Notes under the pieces: generated by a model
The model's input: the letters and a program-made list of their open reading frames with translations, nothing else
The model's database searches: none
Told to the model about the DNA's origin: nothing
Source of the DNA: Vibrio sp. 10N.286.49.B3
GTDB lineage: Bacteria > Pseudomonadota > Gammaproteobacteria > Enterobacterales > Vibrionaceae
NCBI RefSeq assembly: GCF_002873395.1
Contig: NZ_MCUV01000046.1
Span: forward strand, 1-64,000
Reading direction: 5' to 3'
Length of the DNA: 64,000 nucleotides
Made by a program: the position numbers and the translations under genes
Shown: in pieces, positions 9,441 to 17,979 of the stretch
Numbering within the stretch: the first letter of the stretch is position 1
Layout: the number at the start of each line of letters is the position of its first letter

Positions 9441-9968
9441 ATGAAAATCGTGGTTATTGCTTCATTAAACCCTGCGAAAATTAATGCGGTGAAAAGTGCC
9501 TTTCAAGCGGCACTTCCTCAGCAGATATTTGACTTTAAAGGTATCAGTGTTGCCAGTGGCGTTGCTGATCAACCGATGTCAAATGAAGAAACACACCTTG
9601 GTGCCTCTAACCGAGTTGCCAATGCTCGTGTCATGCACCCAGAAGCTGATTATTTTGTCGGACTTGAAGCGGGTATTGAAGAAAACATCACTTTTGCTTG
9701 GATGGTGATTGAATCTCAAAATCAGCGTGGAGAATCTCGGTCTGCGAGCCTAATGCTTCCACCTCTTGTGATTGAAAAACTCAAAACAGCCCATGAACTT
9801 GGCGATGTCATGGATGAGCTATTTGGCACTGATAACGTGAAGCAAAAAGGCGGGGCAATTGGCTTGCTTACTCAAGATTTACTCAGTCGAAGTGCGGTCT
9901 ATCATCAGGCATTAATTTTAGCCTTGATTCCGTTCATCAACCCAGAGCACTTCCCTGACAACCTGTAG
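9441..9968 (+). CDS. yjjX: Inosine/xanthosine triphosphatase YjjX
   Basis: The 175-residue protein belongs to the YjjX/DUF84 NTPase family, which hydrolyses non-canonical purine nucleoside triphosphates such as ITP and XTP and so cleans the nucleotide pool. It starts MKIVVIASLNPAKINAVKSAF, the signature start of the family, and contains the YFVGLEAGIEE segment and GGAIGLLT near the C-terminus. An AGGGGAT ribosome site precedes the ATG. It follows pheA closely and converges on trpR. In E. coli yjjX lies near trpR and slt, so part of this neighbourhood is conserved. Confidence 0.93.
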   Translation: MKIVVIASLNPAKINAVKSAFQAALPQQIFDFKGISVASGVADQPMSNEETHLGASNRVANARVMHPEADYFVGLEAGIEENITFAWMVIESQNQRGESRSASLMLPPLVIEKLKTAHELGDVMDELFGTDNVKQKGGAIGLLTQDLLSRSAVYHQALILALIPFINPEHFPDNL

Positions 9969-9970
9969 TG

Positions 9971-10004
9971 CTCTAATGACTACTTAGCTCTAGTGACTAC
10001 TTAG
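9971..10004. repeat. 17-bp imperfect tandem duplication downstream of yjjX
   Basis: CTCTAATGACTACTTAG (9971-9987) is followed at once by CTCTAGTGACTACTTAG (9988-10004), with one mismatch. A second pair with a 17-base period (CATAATAAAAC at 10050-10060 and 10067-10077) lies downstream. No coding function is evident. Confidence 0.7.
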
Positions 10005-10073
10005 CATCAATAACCTAAGCACTAGAATAGCGTATACAACTATCTCAGGCATAATAAAACCTTAGACATAATA

Positions 10074-10125
10074 AAACGCCACTTAAAAATAACACCATAT
10101 CGGTATTATCTTTAAGTGGCGTTTT
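10074..10125. terminator. Bidirectional terminator between yjjX and trpR
   Basis: A long stem formed by AAAACGCCACTTAAA (10073-10087) and its complement ending in GTGGCGTTTT (10111-10125) encloses a second inverted repeat (ATAACACC...GGTATTAT). A runs at one end and T runs at the other serve both strands. Confidence 0.8.
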
Positions 10126-10139
10126 TGATCTTATGTGGA

Positions 10140-10457
10140 TTAAAGATTAAGTAGTAGCTGCTCTAAAGCCTGTTTCTCTTCTACCGATTTTCTTTTTAAT
10201 TCATTGGATCCACGGGTTATGGTTGCAACACCCACCCCAAGCTTTTGACTCACTTGACGCTGAGATAACTCACCTTTAAAAAGCTCACACAAAATGTTTG
10301 CCCTTGCGACTAAAGATTCTCGCTCATCAGGTGTCATCATCATAGTAAGTAACATATCATGCTGATCACTGTCCGCGGCTTTTTTTACCAATGCCATCAA
10401 CTGCTGCCAATCATAGTATTCAGGATTCTGTTCCATATTACTCTTCGCTTTATCCAT
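10140..10457 (-). CDS. trpR: Trp operon repressor TrpR
   Basis: TrpR is a small dimeric repressor that binds tryptophan and then the operators of trp, aroH and trpR genes. The 105-residue product matches the family length and contains the helix-turn-helix region LSQRQVSQKLGVGVATITRGSNELK, in which the Gln-Arg and Thr-Arg-Gly-Ser-Asn residues are family hallmarks. It lies 37 bases behind slt on the same strand, the arrangement also seen in E. coli. I found no clear TrpR operator near it. Confidence 0.96.
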   Translation of the reverse strand: MDKAKSNMEQNPEYYDWQQLMALVKKAADSDQHDMLLTMMMTPDERESLVARANILCELFKGELSQRQVSQKLGVGVATITRGSNELKRKSVEEKQALEQLLLNL

Positions 10458-10494
10458 CGAACTTCTATTGTAGAGATTTATCTCTCTTTTTTAA

Positions 10495-12462
10495 TCAATA
10501 TTTTGCTTTGTTTTCAGACTCAGTCAAAAAATCCCCCTCTACATTGAGAAGATTTCGATAATAAGTCTCAAACATTAAGATATTTTGCACATAACCGCGT
10601 GTCTCTTTAAATGGAATAGACTCAATAAACGCATAAGGGTCAAGTTGACCAGCACTACGCTCACGCCACTGTTTCACTCGATTAGGACCTGCATTATAGG
10701 CTGCTAAAGCAAAAATTCGGTTATTATCATATTGATCTAATAAGCTCGCTAAGTACTGACTGCCAATCTCAATGTTTTTTTCCACAATATATAAATCATC
10801 AGCACCACTATAATCTATCTTAAATTTCTTAGCGGTATGACTGGCTGTGGTTGGCATAATTTGCATCAAACCTCGCGCACCAACCGGCGAATTAGCATCG
10901 ACATCTAACGCACTCTCTTGCCTTGCCAATGACACTAAAGTGATTGGGTCTAAGTCATGTTTTTCAGCGTAGAAGTTAAACCACCAGCGATGGGCAAGTG
11001 GAAAGCGCAAGTCCATATAATCCCACATTTTTGCAGAGATCGTCGCCAGTACCGTCAAATGATGCCAACGTTGCTGACCGGCATAAGCGGCTAACATTTG
11101 CTTCTCATCAATCGATGCATTGCGTAATAACCAGCGCCACTCACTTTTTGCTGCTGATATTTTATCAACATCAATTAGTTCTTTAACTCGTTCAAGGGCT
11201 TTTTGATCAGCGGCTAACTTCGTTTTATCAAAAGTGATACTTTGCTCTGGATACTGAATCGTTTTATTTAAAGCGGTTGCTGCTGCGACACTATAGAAAT
11301 TGCGCTCGCCAAGAATCGCATTTAACCGCTTCTCCCCTTGAGATTGACGACCTAACGCCATTTCAGCTCGTCCCTGCCAATACTGCCAGCGTAAACTGCT
11401 TTGATTACTTTGCGGCAGACGGCTAATCCAACGGATGATCCCTTGCCAGTCGCCATGCTGAACGGCTAGCTGTGCACGTCTCTCAAGCATTGCACTACTT
11501 GCAGAGCTCATCAGTGCACTATCACGCCATTCAATGACCTTAGGATCGTCGCTATTTATCACTCTAAAGATGGCGTAATCTCGTAGTGCTTGCGTGCGCT
11601 GTTCGCCTAAGTTTTGCGACAAACTCGCCCCTTCAATTACTTTACTGGCAGCGACGGCATCTTTTCTTGCCCAAAGTTGTACCGCTAGCTCGGTTTGCTT
11701 TTGATAAAAAGGGGTGATTTTATGTTTCTCGGCAAAAACGGCAGCGAGTTGCGGCTTTTGAAACAATGCCAACATATCCTTCGCTTGCACTTGAGCTAAG
11801 TCGGACGCGGGTAACTTAGCTAAATACTGTAGCGTGCTTAGATTCCTCTGCTCAAAAGCAAGCAGCATGCGCTGTAAAATTAATTCATCCGTGCGCAGTC
11901 CCGCCTCACTCCATGCTGAAAACAAAGGATCGCAACGAGCAGAAATATCCTTACCGCTTAACCACAACTGCTCAGCCCCGGCAAAAGCGGCTTGGCTCTG
12001 CTGGGTTTCATACTGTGCATAATGATAAAGACACAGGTACTCTTCACCGACAGGCGGTTGCTTTTGAAACTCTAATAAGGTTTGCCACTTTTCTTGCTGG
12101 GCGAGAGATCGTAAATAAGGCGCACGTATTCGCCCTGAAAAAGGCAAACCATCAAATTGCGTAATAAAGTGATTCACTTCATCGGGTGACTTCTCATCTA
12201 AGTTAACTAAAAAAGCGCGATAATCGGTGTAAGGTGTTAATGAATACGTTTCTATTTTCGGTCTTAACTCTTGATAAGCTTTAATATCTTTCTTATCAAG
12301 TAAATCTTGTGCTTGCTGATACGCTAGACGCTGTTGCACTAAGTTTTGCTCTGCTGCAGTCGCATATGAAGCCCCGAAACTGAATGCACTCACCGCTAAC
12401 ATCGTTGAAGCTATTGATGTTCGACCGGTGAGGAAAGTGAGATGTTTGATAGACGACATCAT
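10495..12462 (-). CDS. slt: Soluble lytic murein transglycosylase Slt70
   Basis: Slt is a periplasmic exo-lytic transglycosylase that releases 1,6-anhydro-muropeptides from peptidoglycan. The 655-residue protein has a signal peptide (about 1-36), a long alpha-superhelical U domain with repeats, and a C-terminal SLT domain (about 490-640). The catalytic Glu is in LARQESALD, followed by GARGLMQIMPTTA and ALAAYNAGPNRV. Length matches E. coli Slt70. An AAGGAA ribosome site sits eight bases before the first ATG. It precedes trpR and diverges from ettA, as in E. coli. Products would feed the recycling enzymes NagZ and AnmK encoded about 6 kb away. Confidence 0.96.
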   Translation of the reverse strand: MMSSIKHLTFLTGRTSIASTMLAVSAFSFGASYATAAEQNLVQQRLAYQQAQDLLDKKDIKAYQELRPKIETYSLTPYTDYRAFLVNLDEKSPDEVNHFITQFDGLPFSGRIRAPYLRSLAQQEKWQTLLEFQKQPPVGEEYLCLYHYAQYETQQSQAAFAGAEQLWLSGKDISARCDPLFSAWSEAGLRTDELILQRMLLAFEQRNLSTLQYLAKLPASDLAQVQAKDMLALFQKPQLAAVFAEKHKITPFYQKQTELAVQLWARKDAVAASKVIEGASLSQNLGEQRTQALRDYAIFRVINSDDPKVIEWRDSALMSSASSAMLERRAQLAVQHGDWQGIIRWISRLPQSNQSSLRWQYWQGRAEMALGRQSQGEKRLNAILGERNFYSVAAATALNKTIQYPEQSITFDKTKLAADQKALERVKELIDVDKISAAKSEWRWLLRNASIDEKQMLAAYAGQQRWHHLTVLATISAKMWDYMDLRFPLAHRWWFNFYAEKHDLDPITLVSLARQESALDVDANSPVGARGLMQIMPTTASHTAKKFKIDYSGADDLYIVEKNIEIGSQYLASLLDQYDNNRIFALAAYNAGPNRVKQWRERSAGQLDPYAFIESIPFKETRGYVQNILMFETYYRNLLNVEGDFLTESENKAKY

Positions 12463-12713
12463 GAGTTTGATTCCTTGCAGTGGACCTTGATATTGAACAG
12501 ATAAGTACCATAGACGTTAAAATTGTACGCTATGAAATCATCGTTTCTATGACAGTACTATAATGAAACCTTATTGATCATAGAACAGCTTCTGCTATTA
12601 GAATGTAATTAAGTGTTATAAACGACTTTAAATCTACCCTAGGAGTAACAAACAGGGTCATCTTGGTATAAAATCATGCTTTTCATATCCAATAATATTA
12701 GGACATCACGGTA

Positions 12714-14381
12714 ATGGCTGAATACGTATATACCATGTCTCGGGTAAGCAAGACGGTACCCCCTAAACGTCAAATTCTTAAAGATATTTCTCTTAGCTTT
12801 TTTCCTGGCGCTAAAATCGGTGTTTTAGGTCTGAATGGTTCAGGTAAATCAACGCTATTGCGCATCATGGCTGGCATTGATACTGACATTGATGGTGAAG
12901 CTCGCGCACAACCAGGTCTTAATGTTGGTTACCTTCCTCAAGAGCCGGTACTAGACGAATCAAAAACCGTTCGTGAAATCGTTGAAGAAGCGGTGGCTGA
13001 CGTTGCCCATGCATTAACTCGTATTGATCAGGTTTACGCTGAATACGCAGAACCAGATGCTGACTTCGATGCACTAGCGAAAGAGCAAGGTGAACTAGAA
13101 GCGCTGATCCAAGCAAAAGATGGTCATAACCTAGAGAACGTTCTAGAGCGTGCTGCTGATGCATTACGCTTACCAGAATGGGATGCAAAAATTGAATTCC
13201 TATCTGGTGGTGAGCGTCGTCGTGTTGCTATCTGTCGTCTGCTACTTGAAAAGCCAGACATGCTACTACTTGATGAACCAACCAACCACTTGGATGCGGA
13301 ATCTGTTGCATGGCTAGAGCACTTCCTTGTTGATTACAGCGGTACTGTTGTGGCAATTACCCATGACCGTTACTTCCTTGATAATGCAGCAGGTTGGATT
13401 CTTGAGCTTGACCGTGGTGAAGGTATTCCATGGGAAGGTAACTACACATCTTGGCTAGAACAGAAAGATGAGCGTCTAAAGCAAGAGAAAGCGGGTGAAA
13501 GTGCTCGTCAAAAGACCATTGAGAAAGAGCTAGAATGGGTTCGTCAAAATCCAAAAGGTCGCCAAGCGAAATCAAAAGCGCGTATGGCACGCTTTGAAGA
13601 GATGACAACTGGCGATTACCAAAAGCGTAATGAAACGAATGAACTGTTCATCCCGCCAGGTGAGCGTTTAGGTGATAAAGTTCTTGAAGTTAAGAACCTA
13701 ACTAAATCATTCGGTGATCGCGTTCTTATCGATGACCTATCATTTAGCATGCCTAAAGGGGCTATCGTTGGTATCGTTGGTGCCAATGGTGCTGGTAAAT
13801 CGACACTATTTAAGATGTTAAGTGGTGCAGAGCAACCTGACTCAGGTACTGTTGAATTAGGCGAAACCGTTAAACTGGCTTCGGTTGATCAGTTCCGCGA
13901 TAGCATGGATGACAAGAAAACCGTCTTCCAAGAGATCTCTGAAGGCGCTGACATCATCAAGATCAACAACTTTGAAATCCCAGCGCGTGCATACTGTTCT
14001 CGCTTTAACTTCAAAGGCATCGATCAGCAAAAAATCATCGGTGAGTTATCTGGTGGTGAGCGTAACCGTGTTCACTTAGCAAAACTGCTAAAAGCGGGCG
14101 GTAACGTACTGTTACTCGATGAGCCTACCAATGACTTGGATGTTGAAACGCTACGTGCTCTTGAAGAAGCACTGCTTGAGTTCCCAGGCTGTGCAATGGT
14201 TATCTCGCATGACCGTTGGTTCTTAGACCGTATTGCAACGCACATCCTAGATTACCGTGATGAAGGTCAAGTGAACTTCTACGAAGGTAACTACACGGAA
14301 TACAGCGAGTGGATCAAGCAAACGCTTGGTGCTCAAGCTGCTGAACCGCACAGAATCAAGTACAAACGCATCTCAAAATAG
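12714..14381 (+). CDS. ettA: Energy-dependent translational throttle protein EttA (ABC-F)
   Basis: EttA is a cytoplasmic ABC-F ATPase that binds the ribosomal E site and gates the first elongation step according to the ATP/ADP ratio. The 555-residue product has exactly the E. coli length and two ABC cassettes. The Walker A motifs are GLNGSGKST and GANGAGKST, the signatures LSGGERRRV and LSGGERNRV, and the Walker B motifs LLLDEPTNHLD and LLLDEPTNDLD. The arm and linker lie between. It diverges from slt across 251 bases that hold more than one TATAAT-like element. Its terminator follows. Confidence 0.97.
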   Translation: MAEYVYTMSRVSKTVPPKRQILKDISLSFFPGAKIGVLGLNGSGKSTLLRIMAGIDTDIDGEARAQPGLNVGYLPQEPVLDESKTVREIVEEAVADVAHALTRIDQVYAEYAEPDADFDALAKEQGELEALIQAKDGHNLENVLERAADALRLPEWDAKIEFLSGGERRRVAICRLLLEKPDMLLLDEPTNHLDAESVAWLEHFLVDYSGTVVAITHDRYFLDNAAGWILELDRGEGIPWEGNYTSWLEQKDERLKQEKAGESARQKTIEKELEWVRQNPKGRQAKSKARMARFEEMTTGDYQKRNETNELFIPPGERLGDKVLEVKNLTKSFGDRVLIDDLSFSMPKGAIVGIVGANGAGKSTLFKMLSGAEQPDSGTVELGETVKLASVDQFRDSMDDKKTVFQEISEGADIIKINNFEIPARAYCSRFNFKGIDQQKIIGELSGGERNRVHLAKLLKAGGNVLLLDEPTNDLDVETLRALEEALLEFPGCAMVISHDRWFLDRIATHILDYRDEGQVNFYEGNYTEYSEWIKQTLGAQAAEPHRIKYKRISK

Positions 14382-14414
14382 TAATATCATGATGTAAATG
14401 CTTGAAATTCAACC

Positions 14415-14440
14415 TAAGGCCGCTAATAATAGCGGCCTTA
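14415..14440 (+). terminator. Terminator of ettA
   Basis: The 10-bp stem TAAGGCCGCT/AGCGGCCTTA lies 34 bases after the ettA stop. The T tract beyond it is short, so efficiency is uncertain. Confidence 0.6.
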
Positions 14441-14477
14441 ATTATATGAAAATACTATATTTGTTGTTCTACTTATT

Positions 14478-15515
14478 ATGTTGCATAAAATTTCTGTCGC
14501 TATCCCCACACCTAAAGGGTTACAAACCTTTTACTTTGGTCGTACCGCATTAGTGCTGATTATTGCCACTACCCTATTACTTCCTACTGCTCTTGGTACT
14601 GCTCTTGGTACTGCTCTTTATCTTGAATATAAAGAAAAGCGCGATGCTCAACATGAATTGATACAAACCCAACATGTTTTACAGCAACAACTCAGTGAAG
14701 TGACGAAAGAAAAGCAAAGCATTGAAAATCAGTATCAAGTGCAAGTGGCAACAACGCACTCCTTATCACAGGATATCGCGGATAAAAATGCTCAAATTCA
14801 ACTGCTCGGAAAACGTGTTTTCGATGTGGAAACGGTACTTGGTTTAGCCGATGAAGATTTGCTTGCCGATGATTCTAATTTAGAAGAAAGAATGGATGCC
14901 GCTGCCATTGATTCTGCGGTTAGAGCGACAATGTTTCGCCTTATCCCCAATAACAGCCCAATTAATTATCAGCGTATTTCTTCCTCTTATGGCAGTCGTA
15001 CCAACCCTATTTATAAGAAAAACCACTTTCATACCGGCATTGATTTAACCTGTAAAGTGGGTGATGAAGTCGTTGCGCCAGCTGATGGTGTGATTGAAAC
15101 CGTACGCCCAAGTAAGCAGGGTTATGGTAACTTCCTTACCATGCGCCACTCTTTTGGATTTATGAGTTCTTACGCTCACTTAAACAGCTTTAAAGTTCGC
15201 AGTGGTCAGTTTGTCAGTAAGGGGGATGTGATTGCTCTGTGTGGTAATACGGGCAGCTCAACCGGTCCACACCTTCATTATGAAGTGCGCTTTTTAGGTC
15301 GTACTCTCAACCCTCAGTACTTGATGGATTGGACGCCTGATAACTTCAACTATCTATTTGAAAAAGAGAAGAAAGTGAAGTGGGCACCGCTGGTTAAATT
15401 AATCGATAATATGGTTCGCTTACAAGTCAACCTGACAAGCATACCTTACCTTGATAAGAGTATGGATACGGCGGTTAATGAGAGTGTACAAGATGAGCAT
15501 TACTCAACGAACTAG
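14478..15515 (+). CDS. Membrane-anchored M23 family metallopeptidase
   Basis: The 345-residue protein has one N-terminal transmembrane segment (about 22-48), a periplasmic coiled coil (about 50-115) and a LytM/M23 peptidase domain (about 170-275). The zinc ligands are all present: His185 and Asp189 in HTGID and His267 in HLHYE. Such enzymes cut peptide cross-links in peptidoglycan and aid growth or cell separation. The architecture is that of EnvC/ShyC-like or YebA-related proteins, but I cannot assign a specific symbol. Three near-copies of a 12-bp unit encode the TALGTALGTAL part of the membrane segment. It lies downstream of ettA after a weak terminator. Confidence 0.88.
   Translation: MLHKISVAIPTPKGLQTFYFGRTALVLIIATTLLLPTALGTALGTALYLEYKEKRDAQHELIQTQHVLQQQLSEVTKEKQSIENQYQVQVATTHSLSQDIADKNAQIQLLGKRVFDVETVLGLADEDLLADDSNLEERMDAAAIDSAVRATMFRLIPNNSPINYQRISSSYGSRTNPIYKKNHFHTGIDLTCKVGDEVVAPADGVIETVRPSKQGYGNFLTMRHSFGFMSSYAHLNSFKVRSGQFVSKGDVIALCGNTGSSTGPHLHYEVRFLGRTLNPQYLMDWTPDNFNYLFEKEKKVKWAPLVKLIDNMVRLQVNLTSIPYLDKSMDTAVNESVQDEHYSTN
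14585..14617 (+). repeat. 12-bp tandem repeat inside the M23 peptidase gene
   Basis: ACTGCTCTTGGT is present twice in full and once in part (14585-14617). Because the unit is a multiple of three, copy changes would lengthen or shorten the transmembrane segment by four residues without breaking the frame. Confidence 0.8.
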
Positions 15516-15577
15516 TTGCTACTCGTTCATTACTGCTTGTTAACTGAAAGGCGATGAAATAACAATGCGATAAGATA

Positions 15578-15601
15578 GCAAAGGGCGCATATGCCCTTTG
15601 C
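15578..15601. terminator. Hairpin between the M23 gene and tyrA
   Basis: The perfect stem GCAAAGGGC/GCCCTTTGC with a six-base loop lies between convergent genes. Neither side has a strong T tract, so it may act as a weak bidirectional terminator or transcript end. Confidence 0.55.
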
Positions 15602-15627
15602 TCAATTGAAATGATGAACTGAGATGG

Positions 15628-16755
15628 CTACCCACGATGTATCGCGTCATTCGCTTGCTTGAGCAGATTCTGACTTTCATCTAAAAACTGCTTTGAGTAA
15701 TCGCCAAACCAATCACTTACCTGATTAAAATTATCAACAAAAGCGGCTTTGTCATGACGGTCAAGCAGAGCAATCGCTTCACCAAAACTGTGGTGGAAAC
15801 GCTTTATCATATCGATATTGTCTTGTGATGATAAAATGATATCACCATAAAGATTTGGATCTTGACCAAATAGTCGCCCTACCATTGCGAGCTCTAAACG
15901 ATAAATCGGTGAGCTTAACTGCAAAAGCTTCTCTAAGTTCGGGTTCTCTTTACTCAGGTGTAAGCCATAAGCAAACGAAGTAAAGTGACGTAATGCTTGA
16001 ATCAGGGTCATTCCATGATCATGCTCACTGGCTTCAATTTGGCACAGACTCGCCCCCCAAATACCAAACTGCTCTAATAGCCATTGATATTTGTCTTCAC
16101 CACGGCCATCACAATACACAATCACCTGCTTGGCTAAGCTTGGCACATCTGGACCAAACATTGGGTGTAAACCGACAACTGGACCTTGGTGATGAGTGAG
16201 CATGGTCTGTAATGGTTTCGATTTTATTGAGGTCAAATCACATAAAATGCAATCTTCAGGTAAGTTACCTAAACGCTCAATAACACCTTCGGTTAAATGA
16301 ATCGGTACCGTGACTACAACCAAACCAGCGTCATTTAAAATCTCATCAGCACGGTCCCAATCTTGGCTACCCAGCACTTTGACATTGTAACCTGACAGCG
16401 TAAACATTCGACCAAATAGACCACCTAACTGACCGTGACCACCAACAATAACAACGGAACGCAATTGCGGATTGAGACATTTAAAGCCCGAATCTTTTTC
16501 ACTTGCGTACGACTCACGCATGGTTCGGCGTAAAATATCTTCGATCAATTGTGGGGGAACGCCCTGTTTTGCAGCTTCTTCACGACGAGAAGCCAACATA
16601 GAAGCCTCTCGCTCAGGAACATAAATCGGTAATCCATGTTCACTTTTTACTTCACCCACTTTTTCAACTAATGCCAAACGGCGAGCAAGTAGCTCAACCA
16701 TTTGTTTATCAACTGCGTCAATTTGGTCGCGTAATTCATTCAGTTCAACGGCCAT
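15628..16755 (-). CDS. tyrA: Bifunctional chorismate mutase/prephenate dehydrogenase
   Basis: TyrA makes prephenate from chorismate and oxidises it to 4-hydroxyphenylpyruvate with NAD+ for tyrosine. The 375-residue protein has an AroQ-type mutase domain (about 1-90, with [20 protein letters not shown]) and a prephenate dehydrogenase domain with the NAD-binding motif [13 protein letters not shown] (about 103-115). The block GLHPMFGPD follows. It lies 15 bases downstream of aroF, the same aroF-tyrA operon as in E. coli. Control should be through the TyrR boxes upstream of aroF. Confidence 0.97.
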   Translation of the reverse strand: MAVELNELRDQIDAVDKQMVELLARRLALVEKVGEVKSEHGLPIYVPEREASMLASRREEAAKQGVPPQLIEDILRRTMRESYASEKDSGFKCLNPQLRSVVIVGGHGQLGGLFGRMFTLSGYNVKVLGSQDWDRADEILNDAGLVVVTVPIHLTEGVIERLGNLPEDCILCDLTSIKSKPLQTMLTHHQGPVVGLHPMFGPDVPSLAKQVIVYCDGRGEDKYQWLLEQFGIWGASLCQIEASEHDHGMTLIQALRHFTSFAYGLHLSKENPNLEKLLQLSSPIYRLELAMVGRLFGQDPNLYGDIILSSQDNIDMIKRFHHSFGEAIALLDRHDKAAFVDNFNQVSDWFGDYSKQFLDESQNLLKQANDAIHRG

Positions 16756-16770
16756 AGGATATCCTTCTCT

Positions 16771-17844
16771 CTACCCTTGTAAACGATCTTCTAAAAACGG
16801 TACTAACTCTTTGTGAGCTTGACGTAATAGTGCCTCAGTTGTATCCCAATTGATACACGCATCGGTAATAGAAACGCCGTATTCCATCTCACTCAGAGGA
16901 ATATCAGAAGATTGATTACCTTCATTAATATGGCTTTCAATCATCAAACCGATGATCGACTTGTTGCCTTCACGAATCTGATGAATCGCATTTTCGGCGA
17001 CGAGAGGCTGACGACGGAAATCTTTGCATGAGTTGGCATGGCTACAGTCAATCATTAGCGACGCATCTAAGCCACCTTTTGCTAACTCTTGCTCACACTC
17101 ATGAACCGACACTGAATCGTAGTTTGTCTGTTTGCCGCCACGTAAAATCACGTGACCATTCGGGTTACCTTGAGTGGTTAATAAAGCAACCTGCCCTTCT
17201 CGACTAATACCCATAAAGCGGTGGCTCGATGAAGCAGCTTGCATCGCATTGATCGCTGTCCCTAAGTTACCATCAGTGCCATTTTTAAACCCAATTGGCA
17301 TGGATAAACCACTGGCCATCTCACGGTGAGTTTGTGATTCTGTCGTACGCGCACCAATCGCTGCCCAGCTAAACGTATCAGCTAAGTATTGTGGACTAAT
17401 AGGATCTAATGCTTCAGTTGCCAGTGGAATATCCATTTCAGCTAAATCCACTAAAAGCTCACGCCCCACATGCAGACCGTGCTCAATATCAAACGTACCA
17501 TCAAGTTGCGGATCGTTAATTAAACCTTTCCAGCCCACGGTTGTTCTTGGCTTTTCAAAGTAAACGCGCATCACAATGTACAGTTGGTCATTAAGCTCTG
17601 CAGACAAGGCTTTCAGACGCTTTGCGTACTCTTTCGCTGCATCAATATCATGGATAGAACACGGACCACACACAACAAGTAGGCGATGATCTTTTTTATG
17701 GATAATGTTAGCAATCGCATCGCGTGAATCTTGAATAGAACGACGAGCTTTCTCACTCAAAGGTAGCTTCTCTTTTAGCTGCGCTGGTGTAATTAGCACT
17801 TGCTCGTCAATGATGTTGATATTACTTAATTCACTTTTTTGCAT
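16771..17844 (-). CDS. aroF: 3-deoxy-7-phosphoheptulonate (DAHP) synthase, tyrosine-type
   Basis: This class I DAHP synthase condenses phosphoenolpyruvate with erythrose-4-phosphate, the first step of the shikimate pathway. The 357-residue length matches E. coli AroF/G/H. Family blocks LLVVCGPCSIHD, MRVYFEKPRTTVGWKGLINDP, ARTTESQTHRE, KNGTDGN and IDCSHANS are all present. I call it AroF (tyrosine-sensitive, TyrR-repressed) because it is the first gene of an operon with tyrA and is preceded by TyrR-type boxes. The feedback specificity itself has not been proven from the sequence. Confidence 0.92.
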   Translation of the reverse strand: MQKSELSNINIIDEQVLITPAQLKEKLPLSEKARRSIQDSRDAIANIIHKKDHRLLVVCGPCSIHDIDAAKEYAKRLKALSAELNDQLYIVMRVYFEKPRTTVGWKGLINDPQLDGTFDIEHGLHVGRELLVDLAEMDIPLATEALDPISPQYLADTFSWAAIGARTTESQTHREMASGLSMPIGFKNGTDGNLGTAINAMQAASSSHRFMGISREGQVALLTTQGNPNGHVILRGGKQTNYDSVSVHECEQELAKGGLDASLMIDCSHANSCKDFRRQPLVAENAIHQIREGNKSIIGLMIESHINEGNQSSDIPLSEMEYGVSITDACINWDTTEALLRQAHKELVPFLEDRLQG

Positions 17845-17853
17845 AACATTACC

Positions 17854-17871
17854 CGTACATTTATTTTTACA
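17854..17871. promoter_or_regulatory. TyrR-like box near the aroF start
   Basis: CGTACATTTATTTTTACA resembles the TyrR consensus TGTAAA-N6-TTTACA, with one perfect half. It lies about 10 bases before the aroF ATG, inside the leader. Confidence 0.5.
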
Positions 17872-17910
17872 CTTAATATTAATGAGATATCGCCAAACGG
17901 CTTAACAACT

Positions 17911-17938
17911 AACATAACAAGATAAAAACCAAATGCAA
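17911..17938 (-). promoter_or_regulatory. Candidate aroF promoter
   Basis: On the minus strand TTGCAT (17933-17938) and TATGTT (17911-17916) have a 16-base spacer. The -35 directly abuts the TyrR box at 17940-17957, so bound TyrR could block RNA polymerase. Confidence 0.5.
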
Positions 17939-17939
17939 G

Positions 17940-17957
17940 TGTAAATATTAAAAAACA
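17940..17957. promoter_or_regulatory. TyrR weak-type box upstream of aroF
   Basis: TGTAAATATTAAAAAACA has one perfect half site. It starts 22 bases from the stronger box at 17962-17979, so the two sit on about the same face of the helix, as in known tandem TyrR sites. Confidence 0.55.
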
Positions 17958-17961
17958 TAAC

Positions 17962-17979
17962 CGTAAATATTAATTTACA
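17962..17979. promoter_or_regulatory. TyrR strong-type box upstream of aroF
   Basis: CGTAAATATTAATTTACA differs from the TyrR consensus TGTAAA-N6-TTTACA at one position. It lies immediately past the nagZ stop codon and upstream of aroF. Three boxes at aroF is also the E. coli pattern. Confidence 0.7.

Noticed and set aside
10458..10494. TrpR operator before trpR
   Set aside because: The gap has a small AGAGA/TCTCT dyad but no match to the trp operator core ACTAGT.
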